Of a stretch of DNA of 64,000 nt, positions 42,030 to 51,006 are shown in pieces (positions within the stretch are counted from its first letter, which is position 1; the number at the start of each line of letters is the position of its first letter). Made by a program: the position numbers and the translations under genes. The stretch is from NCBI RefSeq assembly GCF_009935905.1, contig NZ_PREX01000001.1, forward strand, positions 1 to 64,000, in the 5' to 3' direction. The stretch is from Alkalibacterium sp. MB6 (GTDB taxonomy: Bacteria > Bacillota > Bacilli > Lactobacillales > Carnobacteriaceae_A). The notes under the pieces are model-generated. The model was not told the DNA's origin. It searched no databases and saw only the letters and a list, made by a program, of their open reading frames with translations.

Positions 42030-43484
42030 TTAAAGTATTGGTGAGAATAATCGACTAAACTGTTGTTTAAATATTTCCCATAAAGAGTAATTTTCAATAA
42101 TTTCCTCTGTCAACAGGTAAGATTTTTCTACATCTTCTAAAAACACCTTCACTTGTTGTTTAGCTAGTAGCCGGTCGTAAACAAAAGCATTCACTTCGAA
42201 ATTTAAGCGGAAGCTACGAATATCAAAGTTAGCTGTCCCTACAGACAGTATTTCTCCATCGATGACAATGGTTTTGGCATGTAAAAAACCATTATCGTAA
42301 ATATAGACTTCAGCACCGTTTCTGACCAATTCTTCCGCGTAACTTAAGGTGGCTCTGTAAATAAAGGGATGATCCGGTTTATTAGGAATCATCAACTTGA
42401 TGTTAATGCCTGATAATATGGCGATCTTCAACGTCTCCATAAGGGCTTCATCCGGTACAAAGTAAGGGGTTTGTATATAGACCGATTCTTTAGCCATGCT
42501 AATCATTTTAATAAACCCTTTTTTAATCGCCTGAACTTCATTATCCGGTCCACTGGAAACAATTTGAAGGTCCGTTTTTCCTTTTAATGGTGAAAAAGGG
42601 AAATAATCCGCCTCGTATTCAACAGCCATATCTTTGGCTGATGCATTCCAGTCCATTAAAAACCGGGATTGTAAAGTCAATACGCCATTTCCTTCAATTC
42701 TTAGATGAGTATCGCGCCAGTAACCCATTTTTTTGTATTCTCCTAGGTAGTCGTCTCCGACATTAAATCCACCCGTATAGCCTACTTCTCCATCAATTAC
42801 CACAATCTTACGGTGATTTCGGTAATTTAAACGTAAATTAATCAAGAAGAATCGTGAATCCAAAAATGGTTCAGCTTGGCCACCGTACTCTCTCAGTCGG
42901 TCAAAGAAGTGTTTCCCTATCAATCGCGCTCCAACCGGATCATAGAGGAGCTTGACTTCAACCCCCTGCTTCGCCTTCTCTTCCAAAGCCTTCACTATTT
43001 TTGACCCTATCTTATCGCCTCTAAAAATGTAATAGGTCACGTGAATATGATGTTTAGCCTGACTAATATCTTCTAACAGGCTATCAAATTTGTCTTTTCC
43101 ATCTGTAATCAGTCTTACCTTATTTCCTTTAGTCAAGACGGATTCATTGCTTTCTAAAAAGAGTCGAATCATTTCAAATGTTTTTTCTTGATAGTTCGAT
43201 TCAGGTACGTCCAAATTTTCATTTTCAATTAACGTTTTTTGGGCTTCCACTAATTCATGCATCCCGATTTTTTCTTGGGATTGGATGTCAAAAATGTGAT
43301 CCCTGGAAATTTTTCGTCCTAAAAATAAATAAATAACAAAACCGATACCTGGAAGCATCGTGATAACCAACAACCATGCCCAAATAGCTGCTATGTCTCT
43401 CTCTTTTTCTCTAAAAACGGTAAAAATAGCTAAAGCTGAGTTTAAAAAAATAAAAGCCCAAAATAGTGTGCTCAATAGTCCCAT
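42030..43484 (-). CDS. cls: Cardiolipin synthase
   Basis: Joins two phosphatidylglycerols to cardiolipin at the membrane. The 484-residue protein has two N-terminal membrane helices (about 3-22 and 33-52) and two phospholipase D motifs: HRKIVVID and HAKTIVID, each H-x-K-x4-D. Length is that of Gram-positive Cls. It is a single-gene unit. Cardiolipin often rises with salt, which fits the osmotic genes nearby, but no regulatory site shows this. Confidence 0.94.
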   Translation of the reverse strand: MGLLSTLFWAFIFLNSALAIFTVFREKERDIAAIWAWLLVITMLPGIGFVIYLFLGRKISRDHIFDIQSQEKIGMHELVEAQKTLIENENLDVPESNYQEKTFEMIRLFLESNESVLTKGNKVRLITDGKDKFDSLLEDISQAKHHIHVTYYIFRGDKIGSKIVKALEEKAKQGVEVKLLYDPVGARLIGKHFFDRLREYGGQAEPFLDSRFFLINLRLNYRNHRKIVVIDGEVGYTGGFNVGDDYLGEYKKMGYWRDTHLRIEGNGVLTLQSRFLMDWNASAKDMAVEYEADYFPFSPLKGKTDLQIVSSGPDNEVQAIKKGFIKMISMAKESVYIQTPYFVPDEALMETLKIAILSGINIKLMIPNKPDHPFIYRATLSYAEELVRNGAEVYIYDNGFLHAKTIVIDGEILSVGTANFDIRSFRLNFEVNAFVYDRLLAKQQVKVFLEDVEKSYLLTEEIIENYSLWEIFKQQFSRLFSPIL

Positions 43485-43573
43485 GTTCTGCTCCTCATAT
43501 GAATGCTTTCGTTTCGTTTCTTTAGTTTACAATAGTAAGGCTTAATTTACCACAACATTTCGTTAACAGAGGG

Positions 43574-43596
43574 CAAAAATGGGTATTCTTGTACCC
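43574..43596 (-). terminator. Terminator of thiT
   Basis: Minus-strand GGGTA-caagaa-TACCC followed by ATTTTTG, seven bases past the thiT stop. Confidence 0.75.
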
Positions 43597-43602
43597 CTTT
43601 TT

Positions 43603-44166
43603 CTATTTCTTAGGCAGAAAAATTAAAGGTGTGCTTTTGACTAGCATGAACAAAACAATCGATGCCACGGTTGCTGTCGCAAAAAAGCTTAACCCGTTCA
43701 TAACAAGTGAAAACACCATCGCGTTCATTCCCCATAAGGCGTAAGTTCCCCAAAAAATCCAGCCAGCTATAAAATGCCAGAAATAGCGTGCCAACGTCCC
43801 AACGATTGTCGCAATGAAAAGATAAAGGATTGTTTTACTTGTATCATTCGTCTTTATTGTCTGCCTAATTTTTGCACTGTATAAACCAGCAAAGCCCACA
43901 CTGGCATAAGTAATGGTGTATTCAATCACTACTTGGTAGATATTAAGCATATAAACAGAGCCGGTCACAAAGTGCAATATTCCCCATAGAAACCCTGAAA
44001 ATACCCCTGCAACAAATCCTCGTCGAACGGAAAAAAATAGTAGGGGAACCATCCCAAGAGATACACTAAAGGATGATCCGATACCCGTTGGAATAAAAGA
44101 CAAAACCATTGCCATAGCGGCAAACAGTGTGCCTTCTAAATAGACTAACAACTTCTTATTTTGCAT
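43603..44166 (-). CDS. thiT: ThiT, thiamine ECF transporter S component
   Basis: Membrane protein that binds thiamine with high affinity and works with a shared energy-coupling module encoded elsewhere. The 187-residue protein has six membrane helices; acidic and aromatic residues of the binding pocket are expected in the IEYTITYASVG and WGMNAMVFSLVMNG segments, both present. The TPP riboswitch directly upstream confirms the thiamine role. The ribosome binding site lies in the 3' arm of the terminator hairpin. Confidence 0.95.
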   Translation of the reverse strand: MQNKKLLVYLEGTLFAAMAMVLSFIPTGIGSSFSVSLGMVPLLFFSVRRGFVAGVFSGFLWGILHFVTGSVYMLNIYQVVIEYTITYASVGFAGLYSAKIRQTIKTNDTSKTILYLFIATIVGTLARYFWHFIAGWIFWGTYALWGMNAMVFSLVMNGLSFFATATVASIVLFMLVKSTPLIFLPKK

Positions 44167-44358
44167 AAAAAAACTCCTCCCTCATTTTGACTGAACTAGG
44201 GAGGAGAAAAATAATCGGTCTGAGGGCATGATAAGCCATACTCTCACATTGATACACTATTTTTCATGTACTCTTCCTACGCACGCATGAACGTACAGGT
44301 TCGAAGGGTCTGAACTCACAGTTCACTCTCAGCCAATAGTATCGACTCCCCTAGTACA
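44167..44358 (-). promoter_or_regulatory. TPP riboswitch with terminator, upstream of thiT
   Basis: On the minus strand the aptamer (44267-44358) shows the Thi-box hallmarks in order: CTAGGGGAG, GGCTGAGAG, GACCC, GAACCTG and GCGTAGGAAG, closed by TGTACT/AGTACA. An expression platform follows: CTCCTCCCT/AGGGAGGAG stem (44174-44206) and seven T ending at the thiT ATG. The 3' arm contains the GGGAGGAG Shine-Dalgarno, so the same hairpin can end transcription and hide the ribosome site. Confidence 0.95.
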
Positions 44359-44370
44359 GTATTCATTTCT

Positions 44371-44398
44371 ATTATAATGATTTATTTTAATTTGTAAA
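44371..44398 (-). promoter_or_regulatory. Promoter of thiT
   Basis: TTTACA (44393-44398), 16-base spacer, perfect TATAAT (44371-44376). The -35 box overlaps the end of the rnjB coding region. Confidence 0.7.
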
Positions 44399-46069
44399 GC
44401 GACGATTTTGATTAACTTCCATAATGACTGGCAAGATAATTGGACGACGTTTTGTCTTTTTGAATAAATGATTACTCAATGTATCTCTAATATCTTGTTT
44501 AATGGAACCCCAATCGAAATCGTTGTGAGCTAAATTCTTTCGGACAATTTCTTTGACGAGATCAGTTGATTCATCGATTAAGTCCTGACTTTCTTTAACA
44601 AACACGAATCCTCGCGTCACAATATGTGGATTAGATACGATTTTCTGTTTCTTACGGTCAATCGTCACCACTGCGACAAAAATACCATCTTCAGACAGCA
44701 AGCGTCTGTCTCTTAGGACAATGTTCCCGATATCTCCAATACCAATACCATCGATTAAAGTATTGTCAGCTGATACTTGACCACTTTGAGTCATTTTGTT
44801 TTTCGAGTAGCTAACGACATCACCATTACTTAAAATGAAAATATTTTGGTATGGAATGCCGGTTTCATTCGCTAAGTTGGCATGCGCTGATAACATGCGG
44901 TATTCACCCTGAATCGGGATGAAGTATTTAGGTTTTAATAAGTTAATCATTAACTGCAAGTCGTAAGGTGTCGCATGTCCAGACGCTTTAATTTTGTCTG
45001 ATAACTGGACAACGGATGCGCCTGCTCTGTAAATGAGGTTTTCTGTTTCTGCAACGGTTACTTCCATAGCGATAGACGGACTTGTCGCAATGAAAATCAC
45101 GTCGCCTTCTTTGATGTTCACTTGGTCATGGTTACCAGTTGCCATACGGTTAAGCGTTTTGATTGGCTCTCCTGCTGCTCCAGTTTCCAAAACTAAAATC
45201 TGATCATCATCATACTTATCAATCTTATCTACGCTGACAATCAACTGATCATCTGGCAAAGTTAATTTATCAAGTTTTAAAGCCGTTTCGATAATGGCTT
45301 CAAGGTTCTTACCTGTAATGAAGACATTTCTTCCTGAATCGTGAGCCGCGTTTAATACTTGCTGAATACGCAAAATATTACTGGCTACTGCAGCAACGAT
45401 AATTCGACTGCTCGTGTTTTGGAATATATCCACGACTTCCTCTTGCACGCGCTTTTCAGAAACGTTCTCCACAGGGCTTTCTGCATCGCCTGAATCACTC
45501 AACAAAGCAAGCACGCCGCCTTTACCCAAATCTGATATGTGGGATAAATCAGTGCTGTACATGTTTTGAGCACTTTGATCAAACTTAAAGTTACCTGTAT
45601 AAACAATATAACCCTCATCTGTGTTAATGGCTATCCCCATTGAATCAGGGATTGTGTGAGTGGTTCTAAAGAATTTGATCGTTGTTTTATGGAAATCAAT
45701 TTCTGTTTTTTCATCAATCACATGATAATCATCGAATTTCGGATTCAAATTGGACTCTTTAACAAATAATTTCGCTAAAGCAATGGTCAGTTCCGAGCCG
45801 AATACGGGCACATTAAATGTATCCAAGAAATAAGGCAATGCTCCAATAGCATCTTCGTGGCCATGCGTTAAAAAGACGCCTGCTATTCTGTCTTTATTTT
45901 CTTCCAGATACGTAAAGTCGGGAATGATTGCATCGATTCCAAACAAACCATCTTCTGGATACATTAAGCCGCAATCCAGGACAAATATATCCTCATCCAC
46001 TTCTACGACATACAAGTTTTTACCATTTTCTCTTACTCCTCCAAGAGGAATAATTTTTATATTACTCAC
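44387..46069 (-). CDS. rnjB: Ribonuclease J2
   Basis: Metallo-beta-lactamase/beta-CASP ribonuclease that works with RNase J1 in mRNA decay and rRNA maturation. The 560-residue protein matches J2 better than J1: the N-terminal segment KIIPLGGVRENGKNLYVVEV and the metal motif HGHEDAIG, in which the second histidine of H-x-H-x-D-H is replaced by Ala. J1 keeps the full motif, while J2 is known to be degenerate there and weakly active alone. Its promoter region is shared with divergent birA. Confidence 0.92.
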   Translation of the reverse strand: MSNIKIIPLGGVRENGKNLYVVEVDEDIFVLDCGLMYPEDGLFGIDAIIPDFTYLEENKDRIAGVFLTHGHEDAIGALPYFLDTFNVPVFGSELTIALAKLFVKESNLNPKFDDYHVIDEKTEIDFHKTTIKFFRTTHTIPDSMGIAINTDEGYIVYTGNFKFDQSAQNMYSTDLSHISDLGKGGVLALLSDSGDAESPVENVSEKRVQEEVVDIFQNTSSRIIVAAVASNILRIQQVLNAAHDSGRNVFITGKNLEAIIETALKLDKLTLPDDQLIVSVDKIDKYDDDQILVLETGAAGEPIKTLNRMATGNHDQVNIKEGDVIFIATSPSIAMEVTVAETENLIYRAGASVVQLSDKIKASGHATPYDLQLMINLLKPKYFIPIQGEYRMLSAHANLANETGIPYQNIFILSNGDVVSYSKNKMTQSGQVSADNTLIDGIGIGDIGNIVLRDRRLLSEDGIFVAVVTIDRKKQKIVSNPHIVTRGFVFVKESQDLIDESTDLVKEIVRKNLAHNDFDWGSIKQDIRDTLSNHLFKKTKRRPIILPVIMEVNQNRRFTN

Positions 46070-46146
46070 TTTTTTCCACCTCTAATTTAGCTTTTTAAGC
46101 TCAGTATTTTATAAATAGTGACATCTATTGCACGTATCAGTTCATA

Positions 46147-46175
46147 TTTACAGTAATTTAAGTATAGCATAGATA
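46147..46175 (+). promoter_or_regulatory. Candidate promoter of birA
   Basis: TTTACA, 17-base spacer and TAGATA, about 72 bases before the CTG start. It overlaps the opposing rnjB promoter candidate. No biotin operator (TTGTAAAC...GTTTACAA) is seen. Confidence 0.4.
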
Positions 46176-46182
46176 TAGTCAA
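46155..46182 (-). promoter_or_regulatory. Candidate promoter of rnjB
   Basis: TTGACT (46177-46182), 16-base spacer and TAAATT (46155-46160) on the minus strand, 86 bases before the rnjB start. Confidence 0.4.
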
Positions 46183-46246
46183 AATCCTACTTATCCGGTA
46201 TACTGGGCCTGTCAATTCGTTTATCATTTCAAAGGAGGTTCTTGAA

Positions 46247-47224
46247 CTGGAATTAGCTATCATTCACCAGCTACAGATTGTTTACCCGCGCTCGATGAGT
46301 TTGCGGACCCTTTCATCACGTCTTAACGTCTCAGAAACCGAGTGCTTAATTGCTATTCATCGGCTAACAGATAAGCATTTTCCCATTACCGAAGAACAGG
46401 AAGGTTACCGCTTGAACATCCCTATGGTGACTCCCTCTATTATAGCAAAACCTATTGAACAGTTGGGGATTGGCCACTCCATCCTTGCTCTTGAAACAGT
46501 CGCATCAACGAATACTTATGCTCTGGACCAATTGCCTTCTTTAGACCACGGGACACTGGTGTTGGCTCTTGATCAATCCAAAGGTAAAGGACGCTTAGGT
46601 CGGGAGTGGCACGTTCCACCTGGAAAATCTGTCTCTCTTTCCATTGTCTTAAAACCTACTATTAGCTCAGATACATTGACCCTACTGACTCAGTTAACCG
46701 CAGCCGCTCTTTGCAGAAGTTTGAAAGCATATGGTGATGCGAAAATAAAATGGCCGAATGATATCTTAATGGATGGGAAAAAAGTAGCTGGCATCTTAAT
46801 TGAATCTCACTTTGAACAAATATCTTTAACTGGTGTCGTCATTGGAGTCGGCATCAATACCAATCTTTTACCGGAAGATTTTTCTGATGAGTTGAAGGAA
46901 AAAGCTAGCTCGTTAAGGGATCTCTCTGGAAACGTCATTGATCCTAACCCTTTGATAGTGGACGTTATCCGTCAGTTGAATTTATTGTATTATGAGTGGA
47001 TTGAGTCAAAAGATGCTTCTTTGTTTATAGACATCTGTAGGAAGGAATCTATTCTGATTAATAAAGACGTGCGTGTCTATTCTCCTGATGGGACGCACAA
47101 AGAAGCCAGAGTCACCGATATTAACTCGTTTGGCGAACTAATGGTTCAGTACGAAGGCCAACAGTCTCCTGAACCGCTGAGAACATTGGATTTTTCGGTT
47201 AGAGGTGTAAACGGCTATATCTAA
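46247..47224 (+). CDS. birA: BirA, biotin protein ligase and repressor, apparent CTG start
   Basis: Biotinylates acceptor proteins through biotinoyl-AMP and may repress biotin genes. The catalytic motif KGKGRLGREW (112-121) and KWPNDI are intact. The first ATG (46295) has no ribosome binding site and would cut the first helix of the N-terminal winged helix. A CTG at 46247 has a perfect AAAGGAGG eight bases upstream and restores that helix (ELAIIHQLQIVYPRS), giving 325 residues, the usual size of the HTH-containing class. TTG at 46243 is out of frame. Single-gene unit with a terminator. Confidence 0.9.
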   Translation: MELAIIHQLQIVYPRSMSLRTLSSRLNVSETECLIAIHRLTDKHFPITEEQEGYRLNIPMVTPSIIAKPIEQLGIGHSILALETVASTNTYALDQLPSLDHGTLVLALDQSKGKGRLGREWHVPPGKSVSLSIVLKPTISSDTLTLLTQLTAAALCRSLKAYGDAKIKWPNDILMDGKKVAGILIESHFEQISLTGVVIGVGINTNLLPEDFSDELKEKASSLRDLSGNVIDPNPLIVDVIRQLNLLYYEWIESKDASLFIDICRKESILINKDVRVYSPDGTHKEARVTDINSFGELMVQYEGQQSPEPLRTLDFSVRGVNGYI

Positions 47225-47229
47225 TAAAC

Positions 47230-47270
47230 AATCCGACTTCCCTTTTTCAAGAATGGAGTCGGATTTTATT
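47230..47270 (+). terminator. Terminator of birA
   Basis: AATCCGACT pairs with AGTCGGATT around an 18-base loop and is followed by TTATT. It also stands against the converging traX-like gene. Confidence 0.8.
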
Positions 47271-47856
47271 ATAGTGTGGCAAGCCATATGAGCACAAGTT
47301 GATGCATTGGATAATAAACGTAAAAGAAATAACGAGGCAGTCGAGGAAGCTTGATTCTTGTTTTTATTGAGAAAAAAACGAGCGCCAGTAAGGAATAGCT
47401 CTGAAGTGAGATGCCATATATAAATTGAACAGCGATGGATAACAGTGTGCCTTGCTTCCAATCTTTTTCTTTAAACCAGTAGATGGCCCATCCAAATAAA
47501 AAGCCATAGATGCTGTATTCAGTAAACAGGCTAAGAAAACCGAATAAGACCGTCCACCGTTGGTACTTTAACGATAGTGAAAAACAAACAAGCAGAAAAA
47601 TTACATTAATCGTATTGGGCGTGATGGGCATGGATAAGATGCCGACTAGTACCATTCGACTAATATACCGACCATAATGCTTTGTACGCTGAGTCCCTTC
47701 AATGGTCGAATACAAGAAGCATGGAAAAGCGAGTCGGCCGATAAGACGTAGCAATCTCCCTTGCGGAAAGAGAAAATACCCGATATGATCAATCGTCATC
47801 GTTATAATTCCGATCCATTTGATGAGATTTAAATGATGGTCAAATTCTTTTTTCAT
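47269..47856 (-). CDS. TraX-like integral membrane protein
   Basis: Resembles the TraX family (F-pilin acetylation protein and its many chromosomal homologues of unknown role). The 195 residues form about seven to eight membrane helices. Visible family features are the first-helix MTIDHIGYFLFP segment, the GRLAFPCFLYSTIEG segment with a following tyrosine-arginine pair, and the C-terminal FYVYYPMHQLVL. I start it at ATG 47856 (GAGGG just upstream); a GTG 18 bases earlier is possible. No conjugation genes are near, so the old name says little about function here. Confidence 0.75.
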   Translation of the reverse strand: MKKEFDHHLNLIKWIGIITMTIDHIGYFLFPQGRLLRLIGRLAFPCFLYSTIEGTQRTKHYGRYISRMVLVGILSMPITPNTINVIFLLVCFSLSLKYQRWTVLFGFLSLFTEYSIYGFLFGWAIYWFKEKDWKQGTLLSIAVQFIYGISLQSYSLLALVFFSIKTRIKLPRLPRYFFYVYYPMHQLVLIWLATL

Positions 47857-47958
47857 CGTTCCCTCGCCCCTCACCTACTCTACGATACTGCCTTTGAAAA
47901 TCAATACATTTATTATAAATCGCCAATGAGTGGAACTCCAGATATTTTTTGCTTTAGT

Positions 47959-48176
47959 TAGTCTCAATATGAGTTTGGTCACAAGTTAATTTCCGTTTTT
48001 CATTTTAACTTGTATCAATATGGAGTTGGTCATAAGTTAGTTTCTGTTTTTCATTTTAACTTGTCTCAATATGGGTTTGGTCACAAGTTAGTTTCTGTTT
48101 TTCTTTTTATCTTGTCTCAATATGAGTTTGGTCACAAGTTAGTTTCTGTTTTTCATTTTAACTTGTATCCATACGA
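47959..48176. repeat. Tandem 51-bp repeat, four copies and a partial fifth
   Basis: Units start at 47959, 48010, 48061 and 48112, with a partial copy at 48163-48176. Copies 3 and 4 are nearly identical and copies 1 and 2 more diverged. Each unit has TCAATATG, TTGGTCACAAGTTAG and TTTCTGTTTTTC, and its ends form an AACTTGT/ACAAGTT inverted pair. It fills the gap between the traX-like gene and pnp. Confidence 0.92.
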
Positions 48177-48224
48177 AAAAAAGCACCGCTCCTCTTTCTC
48201 TTTTGAGAAAAACAGGGCGGTGCT
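48177..48224 (-). terminator. Terminator of pnp
   Basis: AGCACCGC pairs with GCGGTGCT, with further CCT/AGG pairing inside, and six T follow on the minus strand. It begins 14 bases after the pnp stop. Confidence 0.88.
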
Positions 48225-48237
48225 GATCGTTCAGTTA

Positions 48238-50346
48238 TTATTCGCTGTCCGTATTCATGATCGATTTACGAGACAAGTTCACTCGTCCCCGGTCATCAAT
48301 TTCTGTTACTTTAACGTCAAGGGTATCACCGACTGAGAATTCGTCAGCAACGTTCTTAATGTATTTGTCGGACAATTCTGAAACGTGTACCAAACCGTCC
48401 GTTCCTTTAATAATTTCTACAAAGGCTCCGAATTTTTCGATACGTTTAATTGTTCCAGTATACACTTTACCAACTTCTACTTCTTCAGTTAATTGCTGAA
48501 TGATTTCAATGGCACGTTTGATACCGTCTGGGTCTTGACCGTAAATAGACACGTTACCTTCTTCATCGATATCGATTTTAACTTGCGTTTCATCAATAAT
48601 TTTATTGATGGTTTCTCCGCCTTTACCGATAACCACTTTAATTTTGTCAGGTTTAATTTTGATTGACTCAATTTTTGGAGCGTAACGGCTTAACTCGCCA
48701 CGAGGTGAATCAATAGTCGCTTCAAGGTTATCAAGAATTTCCAGACGTGCTTGTTTCGCTTGGACCAACGCTTCTTCCAAGATAGCACGTGTAATGCCTT
48801 CAATTTTAATATCCATTTGAAGTGCTGTGATTCCTTTACGGGTTCCAGCTACTTTAAAGTCCATATCTCCAAGGTGGTCTTCCAATCCTTGAATGTCTGT
48901 TAAAACAGTATAGTTGTCCCCGTCCATCACAAGACCCATTGCAATACCGCCAACTGGAGCTGTAATCGGTACACCCGCATCCATTAGAGCTAATGTGCCT
49001 GCACAGATACTTGCTTGGGAAGATGAACCGTTTGATTCTAATACTTCAGATACTAAACGAATCGTGTAAGGGAAGTCGATTGAGTTAGGGATAACATAGC
49101 TTAATGCTCGCTCACCCAATGCACCGTGTCCGATTTCACGACGACCTGGTCCTCTTGAAGGTCCAGTGCTTCCGACAGAGAACTGCGGGAAGTTGTAGTG
49201 GTGAATGAATCGTTTGCTGTCTTCACTGCTCAAACCGTCTAAGATTTGGTGCTCATTTAGTGGTCCTAATGTTGCAACAGATAGAGCTTGCGTTTGTCCA
49301 CGAGTAAAGAGACCTGAACCGTGTACGCGAGGCAACAAGCCAACTTCAGATTCAAGCGAACGAATCTCGTCAACTTTACGGCCATCAGGGCGTGTGTTTT
49401 CTTCTGTGATTAAACGACGGACTTCATCTTTTTCAAGATCTTCTACAATCGCATTGACATCTTTTAATACAGAAGCAAGCGACGCATCGTCTTGGTATTT
49501 TTCTTCATAAGTAGCTACGATTTCGGCTTTCAATTCTTCAGTTTTTTCAGCACGTTCTTGTTTGTCGAAAGTTTGAATGGCTTCTTTCATTGCATCGTTG
49601 TATTCAGCAGTGATTTCGGCTTTCAAATCTGCATCAGGTAGAAGCAATTGAACGTCCATTTTTTCTTGACCCACTGCAGCAACGATTTCTTCCTGGAAAG
49701 CACATAATTCTTTAATCACATCGTGACCGAATAGTAAAGCCTGCAACATATCTTCTTCAGATACTTGATCGGCTCCACTTTCAACCATGTTAATGGCATC
49801 TTTAGTACCCGCAACAGTTAATTCAATGTCTGACTGTTCCATTAATTCTTCAGAAGGATTGATAACAAATTCGCCATCAATACGACCAATAGTTACCCCA
49901 GCGATTGGGCCATTGAAAGGAATGTCGGATATGCATAGAGCTAAAGATGAGCCTAGCATGGCTGACATTTCTGGTGAATTGTCTGGATCAACAGACATCA
50001 CTGTGTTTGTGATTTGAACTTCGTTACGGAAGCCTTCTGCAAACATCGGACGAATGGGTCTGTCGATTAGTCGAGCGGTTAGGGTTGCGTTTTCTGAAGG
50101 GCGTCCTTCACGTTTGATAAATCCTCCTGGAATTTTACCAACGGAGTACATTTTTTCTTCATAGTTAACGGTTAACGGGAAGAAAGGCATCGTACTTGGG
50201 TTCTTACTCGCTACAGCTGCCGTTAAAACAACCGTGTCTTCGTAACGGACCAATACAGCGCCATTCGCTTGTTTAGCCAATTGACCTGTTTCGACAGTTA
50301 ACGTACGACCACCGAGTTCTGTTGTAAATGTTTGTTTTGCTGACAT
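48238..50346 (-). CDS. pnp: Polynucleotide phosphorylase
   Basis: Phosphorolytic 3'-5' exoribonuclease of RNA decay. The 702-residue protein has two RNase PH domains separated by a helical domain, then a KH domain (with the VIGKGGETI loop) and an S1 domain at the C-terminus. I start it at ATG 50346 (MSAKQTF), with AAGGAG before it; an upstream frame extension to 50391 is non-coding leader. It follows rpsO, the conserved rpsO-pnp order, with a long foldable leader between. Confidence 0.96.
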   Translation of the reverse strand: MSAKQTFTTELGGRTLTVETGQLAKQANGAVLVRYEDTVVLTAAVASKNPSTMPFFPLTVNYEEKMYSVGKIPGGFIKREGRPSENATLTARLIDRPIRPMFAEGFRNEVQITNTVMSVDPDNSPEMSAMLGSSLALCISDIPFNGPIAGVTIGRIDGEFVINPSEELMEQSDIELTVAGTKDAINMVESGADQVSEEDMLQALLFGHDVIKELCAFQEEIVAAVGQEKMDVQLLLPDADLKAEITAEYNDAMKEAIQTFDKQERAEKTEELKAEIVATYEEKYQDDASLASVLKDVNAIVEDLEKDEVRRLITEENTRPDGRKVDEIRSLESEVGLLPRVHGSGLFTRGQTQALSVATLGPLNEHQILDGLSSEDSKRFIHHYNFPQFSVGSTGPSRGPGRREIGHGALGERALSYVIPNSIDFPYTIRLVSEVLESNGSSSQASICAGTLALMDAGVPITAPVGGIAMGLVMDGDNYTVLTDIQGLEDHLGDMDFKVAGTRKGITALQMDIKIEGITRAILEEALVQAKQARLEILDNLEATIDSPRGELSRYAPKIESIKIKPDKIKVVIGKGGETINKIIDETQVKIDIDEEGNVSIYGQDPDGIKRAIEIIQQLTEEVEVGKVYTGTIKRIEKFGAFVEIIKGTDGLVHVSELSDKYIKNVADEFSVGDTLDVKVTEIDDRGRVNLSRKSIMNTDSE

Positions 50347-50366
50347 AATATTCTCCTTATTTATTA

Positions 50367-50453
50367 ACAGGAGGCCCCACCTACTAAACAAACCTCAACC
50401 GTCTTGGATTTAAAACGGCTCACATTTGTATAGTAGACTGGCAGGCTTCCTGT
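50367..50453 (-). promoter_or_regulatory. Long stem in the pnp leader
   Basis: On the minus strand ACAGGA-GCC at 50453 and GGC-TCCTGT at 50367 pair, followed by CTACTA/TAGTAG and an inner CCGT/ACGG hairpin. Such a double-stranded rpsO-pnp leader is the substrate for RNase III cleavage and PNPase self-control in other bacteria; the same role here is inference. Confidence 0.55.
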
Positions 50454-50491
50454 AAAGTGTATTTTCATCCACTATCATTATATAGGAATGT

Positions 50492-50526
50492 TTATAAAAA
50501 AGCGAGATTCCTAAGAATCTCGCTTT
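50492..50526 (-). terminator. Terminator of rpsO
   Basis: A perfect 12-bp stem (AAAGCGAGATTC with GAATCTCGCTTT) with loop CTAA and a TTTTTATAAA tail on the minus strand. Confidence 0.9.
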
Positions 50527-50580
50527 AACTATTTAACATCTTTATTTAAATCCTACTGCCAAAAGCAGTTAGTGTATAAA

Positions 50581-50850
50581 TTAACGACGTAGTCCCAGTC
50601 TTTGGATTAGTTCACGGTAACGTGCAATATCCTTGTTACGTAGGTAAGCAAGTAGGTTACGACGGTGACCGATTTTTTTCATTAGTCCACGCATAGAATG
50701 GAAATCTTTCTTGTGTGTTTGAGCATGATCGTTCAACTCATTAATGTCAGCAGTTAATACAGCGATCTGTACTTCGGGAGAACCAGTGTCCCCTTCGTGA
50801 CGAGCGTATTCTTTCATGATCTCTTGTTTTCTTTCTTGTGAAATTGCCAT
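50581..50850 (-). CDS. rpsO: 30S ribosomal protein S15
   Basis: Primary 16S-binding protein of the small-subunit platform. The 89-residue product has the canonical helices, with the RNA-binding [11 protein letters not shown] and the RRNLLAYL segments. AAGAGGTG precedes the ATG. It has its own promoter and a strong terminator ahead of pnp, so pnp is probably expressed by readthrough or its own promoter. Confidence 0.96.
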   Translation of the reverse strand: MAISQERKQEIMKEYARHEGDTGSPEVQIAVLTADINELNDHAQTHKKDFHSMRGLMKKIGHRRNLLAYLRNKDIARYRELIQRLGLRR

Positions 50851-50949
50851 TGTTTACACCTCTTTTCTATTTTATGAATCCATTTACCGAGAACGCGTTG
50901 GTGAAACGACGAACCAAGTAAAGGTCTGTGCGTCTTAAGCACATTGTAA

Positions 50950-50978
50950 AGATTACACCAATTGGAGTGGAAAATCAA
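50950..50978 (-). promoter_or_regulatory. Candidate promoter of rpsO
   Basis: TTGATT (50973-50978), a 17-base spacer and TAATCT (50950-50955) on the minus strand, leaving a leader of about 90 bases. Confidence 0.45.
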
Positions 50979-51006
50979 GCACATTGATTAAATTAAAACT
51001 AATCCG

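Noticed and set aside
44387-46069. Missing histidine in the RNase J metal motif as an inactivating mutation
   Set aside because: Degenerate H-x-H-x-D-x motifs are normal in the J2 paralogue.
47959-48176. CRISPR-like array
   Set aside because: Repeats are directly abutting with no unique spacers, and no cas genes are present.
48010-48336. A 108-codon plus-strand frame after the traX-like gene
   Set aside because: It is produced by the 51-bp tandem repeat (a multiple of three) and then runs into pnp antisense; no ribosome binding site.
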